A program made the translations under genes and the position numbers. A DNA stretch of 64,000 nucleotides, taken from assembly GCA_033060915.1 (NCBI GenBank), contig CM065397.1, forward strand, positions 34,427,501-34,491,500, read 5' to 3'. Shown here one piece after another: positions 57,141-64,000 of the stretch. This DNA comes from Euryodendron excelsum (Eukaryota > Streptophyta > Magnoliopsida > Ericales > Pentaphylacaceae). Position 1 is the stretch's first letter. Each line of letters opens with the position of its first letter. Below the pieces are notes generated by a model. That model did not search any database and was not told the DNA's origin. It saw only the letters and a program-made list of their open reading frames with translations.

Positions 57141-57293
57141 GCTGTCGCGCCTAGATTTTTCGCACTCGAGGAATACACACACAAGCTGGAAAAATACTGT
57201 ACTCTCTCGTTAGAACTCACCCTCCTAGAAGAATGAGTGCAACTAGGTTTGAATTGAAAATTGATTTGAATAAAGGGCTTTTGTAAAAAGTTT

Positions 57294-57329
57294 GGAGTTG
57301 CCACCTAACTTGATTAAGGTGAGTTAGGT
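57294..57329 (-). promoter_or_regulatory. U5 stem-loop with PBS-like tail, C 5' LTR
   Basis: Minus strand arms ACCTAACT/AGTTAGGT followed by TGGCAACTCC; one base differs from the 3' LTR copy in the PBS-like part. Confidence 0.6.
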
Positions 57330-59844
57330 CACCTAAAAACTAAGAATAATTCGAAGACTATACTTAGGGTTTTGGAAAACGATTTTGAAAATACCACCCC
57401 AAGAGAGGGTTTTTAAGAAAAACGGGTTGTTTAGCAACCTTTAGAAAACTTGTGGCCCTTTTTGAAAAATAACTCCGTTTTTGTTATTTGAAATCAGTGA
57501 TCTAGGTTCGGAGGTTGGTTACATGTAAGGAAGACGCACTAAGCCATCACCCTACTCTGCCCTTTCGGTACTTACATGTCAATCTACCCTAAATTCACCT
57601 ATGAGAGTCTTCAACTAACTACAGTTCAATCTTATCTACTTTAAAAAAGAATGCTTAAAAAGACATACTGCATGATATGCAAGTGAAAGAAAAAGAAAGT
57701 TAAAAAATAGATTTGGAAAGAGATTTGAAAAGAAAATTTTGATTTGAAAGGAGAGAGAGATAGAAGTTTGAATTTGGAAAATCGATTTTGGAAATTGAAA
57801 TTGAAGATTAAAAATAGAAATAGATCATGGAATTGGAAACTTGAGGAAAATTGTAGGATTAGAGATTGGAAAGAAATTGTAGAAATAGAAATTTGAAAAA
57901 TGTCGTGGAATTTGAGATTTGAAAATGTTGTGACCACACCCATAAGGGTTGCCTACGTATCCTTTTGGAGGAATCAGGTCAGTCGTAGTTCGGACAAGAG
58001 TCCGGTTGAAAATAGAAGAATTGATTTGGAAGAAAGATATTGAATTAGAAATTGGATTGGAAGATTGAGAGATTGAACCTAGAATAGAAGATTGAAGATT
58101 GGAATTTAGAATTTTGGAATTGAAGAGACTGGATTTTGATTTGAAAAGATAGAAATCCTAAACTTAGGAAGATAGGATTTAGGAAAGACTTGAGATTAAG
58201 AAAGACTGGATTTGACTTGGAAAGATTGGATTTAGAAAAGATTCGAATTAAGAAAGGTCTGATTTAGGAGAGTTTCGAATTAAGAAAGTTTCATTTTTGG
58301 AAAGTTTCGAATTAGGAAAGTTTTGAATTAGGAAAATTTTGAATTAGGAAAGTTTCAACTTAGGAAAGTTTTGAATGAGGAAAGTTTCAACTTTAGAAAA
58401 GTTTTGAATTTGGAATGTTTTTGAAAAGGGAAGTTTTGAAAATTGGAATGTTTAGAAAATAAAGTTTTGGAAGTTTTGAAAATAAGAAAGTTTTGAGAAC
58501 AAGGAAGTTTTGAAAATAAGAAAGTTTTGAGTTTAGAAAGTTTTGAAATTGCAAAGAGTTGAAGTTTTAAGAAAGTTTAGAATTTAGAAAGATTTGGGTA
58601 TAGAAAGATTTAACTTAAGAAAGTTTTGAATTTAGAAAGTTTAGAATTTTAGAAAGATGTGAAATTTAGTAAGTTTAAGATTTAGAAAGTTTTAAAGTTT
58701 GAGTTTTAGAAAATCTTGAGATTAGGAAATTTTTGAGTTTAGGAAAGATTTGAAAGCTTAGATTTGAAAAGTTAAGATTTGGAAAGGGGTAGAATTAGGA
58801 AAGGGTTGAATTCGGAAAGATTTGGAAGTTGAGTTTTAAAATTTAGGAAAGATTTTTATGTTCAAGTTTTGGAAACTTAAGATTTAGGAAAGTAGAAGTT
58901 TAGGATGGATTTGAGTTAGGAAAGAGTTGGATTAGGAAAGGATTGGATTTTGTTTCTAAAAAGAGAGGTTTTGATTTTGTTTCCAAAAACGGAGGATTGG
59001 ATCTAGTTTCCTAAAGGGAAGATTGGATTTGGTTTCCTAAAGGGAAGATTTGAATTGGTTTCCTAAAGGGAAGATTGGATTTAACAAGGATTTGGAAAGG
59101 AAAGTTCTAGAAACCCTAGATTTCGAAGACTATAGTTTTGACATAGAAAAGAGGTTTTTGGAAACCTAATTTTGACGTAGAAAATGGGAGTTTTTGGAGA
59201 CCTAGGTTTGGGGAAAGATTGACAATCATGCTTTTGGAAAGAAAATGAGGGTTTCCTAATTGTGAGTTCTAGGACTTGATTTGGGCTCTAAAGAGTTTTT
59301 GAAAAGTGTGTTTTTTTTTGGAAACAAGTTTTTTTAGAAGGAAATCCTAGAGAAGAGTTTCTAGAAGGAAGATTTTGGAAAGAGAGTTTTTGAAAAGTTT
59401 TTTGGCGAGAGTTTTTCTAGGAAAGAGAGGGGGGGGAAAGAAAAGGGGATTAAAATAGAGAAAAACCCAAGTGGGTTAGGAGAGAGAAGAGAGAGGAGGG
59501 AAGTGCAAAAATTTAAAGAGAAAGCCTACCGTATGTCTCATTTATTTTGCGCGCCTTGCTTGTCTTCGGTCTTCGTCTTGATCTTATTCTTCAACCTTCA
59601 AGAGTTGTCTTCAATCTTCAAACTTCATATTGGAGCACTTCAAGTCTTCAAAGGAGGGTTGGAGACTAGTGTATAAGTGTATGGGGTGTGTACGAGTGCA
59701 TAGGAGGTTAGGGTTTAGTGTAAGGTGGCTAGGGTTTGGAAAACCTAAGGAAGCTAGGGTTTAGAGAGTGCACGAGTTCTGTATATCGAAATATATAATT
59801 TTTAGACTGAGTTTGCAGACCCCTTTCACGTTGGAAGAGGCTAT

Positions 59845-59965
59845 GTATTTATAGAGGTTGGACAAACCTAGCGCCTGTTGCAGTGGCGCCAGAGCAAAAT
59901 TGCTCCTAGTGGCGCCAAGCCAAGAATTAGTGGCGCCAGGCCAATTCTTGGCTTGGCGCCACTAG
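59845..59965 (-). promoter_or_regulatory. C 5' LTR core promoter with 23-bp perfect palindrome
   Basis: TATAAATAC at 59853-59845 (minus). Upstream, 59906-59928 and 59943-59965 are perfect 23-bp inverted repeats around a 14-base spacer. Each arm contains TGGCGCCAAGCC or its complement, and GGCGCC occurs several times. The GCAAAATTGC core (59893-59902) is shared with the left LTR. Confidence 0.7.
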
Positions 59966-60329
59966 TAGTGGCACCAGCCAGTTAGGAAAGTTTGTAAGTC
60001 GGCAAACAACATATCTTTGACTAGATTTGGGCGCCTATACTAGTGACTACCATGTAATTTTTAGCCTGGTTTCACTAGGAGTGACTTCGAAAAGTCCGGG
60101 AAGGAGTTTAGAAGACCAGGAATGACCTGGAAGGCCGGGAAAGAGCAGGAACACTTAAAATCGTGTCCCAGAGGTATTTGACTTGAAAAGTGAAGATATG
60201 ATGTGTCGGAAGGGTTGACCGGGCCTTTAAGGGCAAAACGGTCAATCGGATCGGGAAGCTGCCAGGACGAACTTGGACTATCCCAGAAGAAGACTTAAGA
60301 TTTAGAAACATTATTCAGAATGTTCCCAA

Positions 60330-60700
60330 AGGTTTTCGGTTTGATACCCAGAGCCGGTGTGGTCGGAAAAGGTAACCGGCCCACCAGGGGCAAAATGGTC
60401 ATTTTGCACCGAGTTGGCTGGAACTGACTCGGAATGATCCGAAAAGGTAGAGAAAGGTTGAGAATACTATAAAAAGCATTCTCGGGAAGTTACCGGTTTG
60501 ATACCTAGAACTGGTGTGGTCGGAAAAAGGTGACCGGCCCTCTGAGGGCAAAACGGTCATTTTGCACCGGGTTTGTCGGAACTGACTCAGAATGAGCCGA
60601 AAAGATAAAGGGAGGTTGAGAACACTATAACAATCATTCTCGGGAGGTTACCGGTTTGATACCCAAAGCCGGTGTGGTTCCCGGGGTGTTTGGATGCCTA
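60330..60700. repeat. 157-bp tandem array in C 5' LTR (3 copies)
   Basis: GGTTTGATACC-like starts at 60338, 60495 and 60653, collinear with the array in the 3' LTR. Confidence 0.88.
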
Positions 60701-60937
60701 GGGGCAAAATGGTCATCTTGACCGGAAAGTCTCGAAAAAGGCCCAAAGGGTAGTTTAGTCATCTTTCACCGAAGTGGGCTAGAGGCAGTGGTGTTGACCT
60801 GGGTTTTGAGGGTTTCTGCCACTCTGACGGTGATCGTCGTGACACAGGGGTTTGTTGGCAATTCCCTATGTCGACCTGTTTCTAAGTATTTCCGCTACTC
60901 GGACGGTTATGATGTTTGCGAGTATTTTCACTACTCA

Positions 60938-61600
60938 GACTGTCTCGAGGAATAAACTGTCTCAAGAGAGGTATTGGAAAGGGGACTTATCGTCTTTGAA
61001 AATACATGCCTGATTTGGAACCGTCTCGAGGAATAAACTGTCTCGAGAAAGTGATTGGAAAGGGGACTTATCGTCTTCGAAAAGACGTGCCTGATTTGGA
61101 ATCGTCTCAAGGAATAAACTGTCTTGAGAGAAGGATTGGAAAGGGGACTTATCGTCTTCGAAATGACGTGCCTGATTTGGGACCGTCTCAAGGAATAAAC
61201 TATCTCAAGAGAGGGATTGGAAAGGGGACTTATTGTCCTCGAAAAGACGTGCCTGATTTGGGACCGTCTCAAGGAATAAACTGTCTCGAGAGAGGGATTG
61301 GAAAGGGGACTTACCATCTTCGAAAAGACGTGCCTAATTTGGAACCGTCTCGAGGAATAAACTGTGTCGAGAGAGGGATTGAAAAGGGGACTTATCATCT
61401 TTGAAAAGACGTGCCTGATTTGGGATCGTCTCGAGGAATAAACTGTCTCGAGAGAGGGATTGGAAAGGGGATTTATCATTTTTGAAAAGACATGCCTGAT
61501 TTGGAACCGTCTTGAGGAATAAACTATCTCAAGAGAGGGATTGGAAAGGGGTCTTATAGTCTCCGAAAAGACGTGCCAGATTTGGAATAGATTTACCGTC
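60938..61600. repeat. 81-bp tandem array in C 5' LTR (8 copies)
   Basis: GGAATAAACT at about 60950, 61031, 61112, 61193, 61274, 61355, 61436 and 61517, exactly 81 apart. One unit more than the 3' LTR. Same hairpin CGTCTTCGAAAAGACG in most units. Confidence 0.95.
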
Positions 61601-61833
61601 TCGAGGAATCAACTGTCGAGAGAGAGGGGTTGGAGTTGGAATTGGAAAAGACAATGCCCCTAAGAGCATTTTGGTCATTTTGCCTTTATTTGGGCCTGGC
61701 GGGCCCGCGAAGCGATGGACAAACGGGATTTGTTCTTAGAAAGTTGGTTTCCATTGGAATACGTCCACATTGACTTGAGTACAAGTCTGGGCGGAGCGTA
61801 GACTGCCGAGCGGTCAAAAATGGGGTGCTTACA

Positions 61834-61838
61834 ATGTT
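61834..61838. repeat. Target site duplication of element C, right copy
   Basis: ATGTT, identical to 44808-44812. Confidence 0.95.
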
Positions 61839-62940
61839 AGGGTAATAAATGAGGTTATTGACACTTATACTCTTTTGAATTTCAAACTTGGTATACTTCT
61901 GATATGCTTTTTGGCCGTTCTATTCTTCTTGGAGCCATAATGTCTAAAGTCTTTCTCTTGAACCATTTGCATATCATCACTAATGAAGCCAAATCATTGT
62001 TGAAATATTTTTTATGAAAAAAATATGTGATCTTTATGCTAGTGAAGAGCTTGAAACAAAAGAAGATGATGTATTTGTGATGTGATGGAAAACAAAGGTG
62101 AAAGGAAAAAAAAAAAAAAAAGAAGTATGACAAAAAAAGTGATAAAGAAGCAAAGAAAAAGGCAAAAAAAAGAAGAAGAAGTATTGTCATATGAATTGGG
62201 AAGTGAAAGTATGTATTTATTGATCATTACATGCCATGATTACATATGTTTTGAGTATTTCACCCTTTCTCTCTCCATACATTTTTCTTCTTCATAGCAA
62301 AAGGCCTTAGTTGATCCGAAAGGATACATAAGTTAAAAATTCTTTTGAGTATAAACCATATATGTCAATTCCTTTATTATCACTTTAACTGTGACTATTC
62401 TTTCATAGAGTTATGCGAAGTTATATAAACTCACATCTTTGCGATGTTTTATATTGGATTGCTCTTTTGATGTTTTATTTACACTTACTCTTATGATAAG
62501 CTTTCTATGGAGACAGTCTTGTGTTCATGTTCTTTTTGAGTGTATGACTAGTAAGAGTTGAATCGAACAATAAAGGATAGAATTGCATGATTTTCAGATA
62601 GTTGAGTTATATGTAATTGTTAGTACGCTCTTATGTGACTATTTCTTAGATGCTTTATGCATTTATCTTGCATGATTCACAATTTAGGGAGGATTGAGAG
62701 TTTTCTTGAATGGATTTATGTGCCTCATGTATTCTTATTATTTTTCACATGACATGAATAGATGTTTGTGGGTATCATCACTGCAAGTTCTCACGAGACA
62801 CCACTCATCCACGAGGAGTAACCTAGGGGCTTAAAGGCTTAGTGCATAGGCTAAATGCACTCGTGACTCCTACAAAAATAGAGATTATCTTTTTGGTTTT
62901 TAGTATTTTGCTAGGGACTAGCAAAAAGCTAGTTGAAGGA
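61839..62940 (+). mobile_element. Athila-type element, 3' noncoding region and PPT area
   Basis: No credible ORF. A/G-rich patch at 62082-62190. Near the end, TTGCTAGGGACTAGCAA (62908-62924) corresponds to the GCTAGGGACTAGCAA-type palindrome that precedes the PPT in Athila/Tat elements; the degenerate PPT is around 62925-62940. Confidence 0.65.
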
Positions 62941-64000
62941 TGTGATTGCGCTCCAAAAGTGAAATTATATGACCTTAACTTTTGCTTTGTTACCCTTAGT
63001 TTATGATTTTATATACCTCTTTAGTTATATTCTAGTACTAATTAAGTCTATTTTACTTGTATAGGAAATGGAGCTAAAAAGGTGCCTACAAGTTGACCAC
63101 TGAAGTGGTCAGACGCCGTCTGGACTATGGATAGACATGTAGAGAGTTCTATTGGTCATTGCGGCGGTCGTCCGAACGCCATTTGGACGTTGAAAGATGG
63201 TTGTTCAGACGATGATAAATGCCTTTGTTTGGTCGTTCGGACGATGGACGAAGTGTTTCTCAAGATTTCATATCTAATCGTTCGGACGTGGAAAAATGCA
63301 CTGTTTTGGTCGTTCAGACGATGACCCAGCACAACTTTGAATTTTTTTGTTTCGTTGTTGGTTTAGAACTCCAAACTTAATTATATATACTTGTAATTAA
63401 ATCCTAAAAAGGGACAACATTTTTCTAGGTTGTAGAAGTAGTTTATAGTCGAAGTTTTCATAGTTTTTCATTCAATTTTCAATTCCTATAATCAGATTGC
63501 TCAGTCTTTCAATAAATTTACATATTTGTGTATCTATAATTCTGATAAGTAGCTAGATTTCATCTTGCGATCAATTGAAGATCATGGATGAACAATAGAG
63601 GTAAATTAGTTTTTAATGTTTAAATCTTTCATTAAATTGAACGTTCTTGATTCTCTATAATCTTGATCTATTGAAAACAAGGGGTTCTTGACTAAGTTCT
63701 TGAGTTGTAATACACAAACTAGGGTTTAGGATTATAGTTACTTGAATCAATAGTATGGACACTTGAAGAAAGTTATTGTAAAATAAGATTCAAGAATCAA
63801 TGGTAGATATTTACGAAAACCTAGATGTTTGATTATTCTTGGCAACAAGTCAATGGTATGCATCTATGATTTTAAACTTGATTTATCCTACATTTGGTTA
63901 TTAAAGAACAATTATTTTTATAGCTAAATCTTCTGAATCAAAGACTCGCAATGTAGTCAATAATTTGAGTTATAAAACACCTCCATTGAAATTTTGAGTG
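62941..64000 (+). mobile_element. Athila-type element, 3' LTR (runs off window)
   Basis: Starts TGTGATTGCGCTCC after the PPT area. 63903-64000 matches 36774-36880 of the 5' LTR, so the LTR continues beyond the window; about 300 more bases are expected. Contains several GGTCGTTCGGACGATG-like repeats (63165-63320) that are absent from the visible part of the 5' copy. Confidence 0.75.

Larger units (their letters stand above)
57143..61833 (-). mobile_element. Element C 5' LTR (4691 bp, minus strand)
   Basis: Minus strand from 61833 (TGTAAGCACCCCATTTTTGAC) to 57143 (AGGCGCGACA). Collinear with 44813-49922 apart from a deletion near 59430, where AGGAAAGAG joins GGGGGGAAAG, and an inverted duplication upstream of the promoter (59906-59965). 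Flanked by ATGTT at 61834. Confidence 0.93.

Noticed and set aside
44813..61833. Reading element C as plus strand because the homologous ORF (51.2 kb) is on plus
   Set aside because: PBS (57122-57140) and PPT (49923-49942) both demand minus orientation; the ORF is antisense, as in element A.

Overview
The window is plant nuclear DNA, almost certainly intergenic and heterochromatic, and is built nearly entirely of nested LTR retrotransposons. Evidence for a plant: Ty3/gypsy proteins of the Tat/Ogre and Athila lineages, LTRs of about 4-5 kb, a hAT-type element with an 8-bp target duplication, and no bacterial-style gene packing. The species cannot be told from the sequence; a eudicot is only a guess. 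I found no intact host gene. One stretch (about 32.7-34.4 kb) holds exon-like fragments I cannot name.

Layout, left to right. 1-293: tip of a minus-strand Ogre-like LTR (element B). 294-4520: the 5' LTR of element A, itself split by a complete 2.8-kb solo LTR (T, 1297-4110, target duplication TAGGG). 4517-16902: element A internal region on the plus strand: primer binding site, long leader, decayed gag remnant, protease, G-patch, putative intron, RT, RNase H and integrase (to 11672), then an antisense gene on the minus strand (13120-14998) with a 5'UTR intron and its own upstream region, then the polypurine tract. 16903-22145: complete A 3' LTR. 22146-30356: a minus-strand LTR (Y) broken by A and by a plus-strand solo LTR (S, 22170-26861). 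30357-30898: 3' end of an older plus LTR (X) into which Y inserted. 30899-36760: low-copy or strongly decayed DNA with a copia-like LTR/PBS trace, duplicated exon-like blocks and a hAT element (35006-36224). About 36760-64000: an Athila-type element (5' LTR end, PBS, gag, protease; RT-integrase missing; 3' LTR from 62941 running off the window) carrying two insertions: a minus-strand solo LTR (Z, 38622-42478) and element C (44813-61833), a 17.0-kb minus-strand element with a perfect ATGTT target duplication, PBS, PPT and 5.11/4.69-kb LTRs but no recognisable gag-pol.

How the parts fit. A and C are relatives. Each has an antisense gene next to its 3' LTR, preceded by an E2F-like TTTTGGCGGGAA site and a 5'UTR intron. 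C kept this block while showing no pol, so it looks like a non-autonomous derivative. The LTRs of the whole clan share a TATAAATAC core, promoter-proximal palindromes, internal tandem arrays, and a U5 stem-loop followed by a copy of the first nine to ten bases of the primer binding site about 145-160 nt before the LTR end. Three separate insertions fall within about 30 bp of one conserved LTR motif. The undescribed-looking material is therefore the antisense unit and the U5 stem-loop/PBS mimic. Identities and family names come from motif recognition by eye; no search or alignment program was run.
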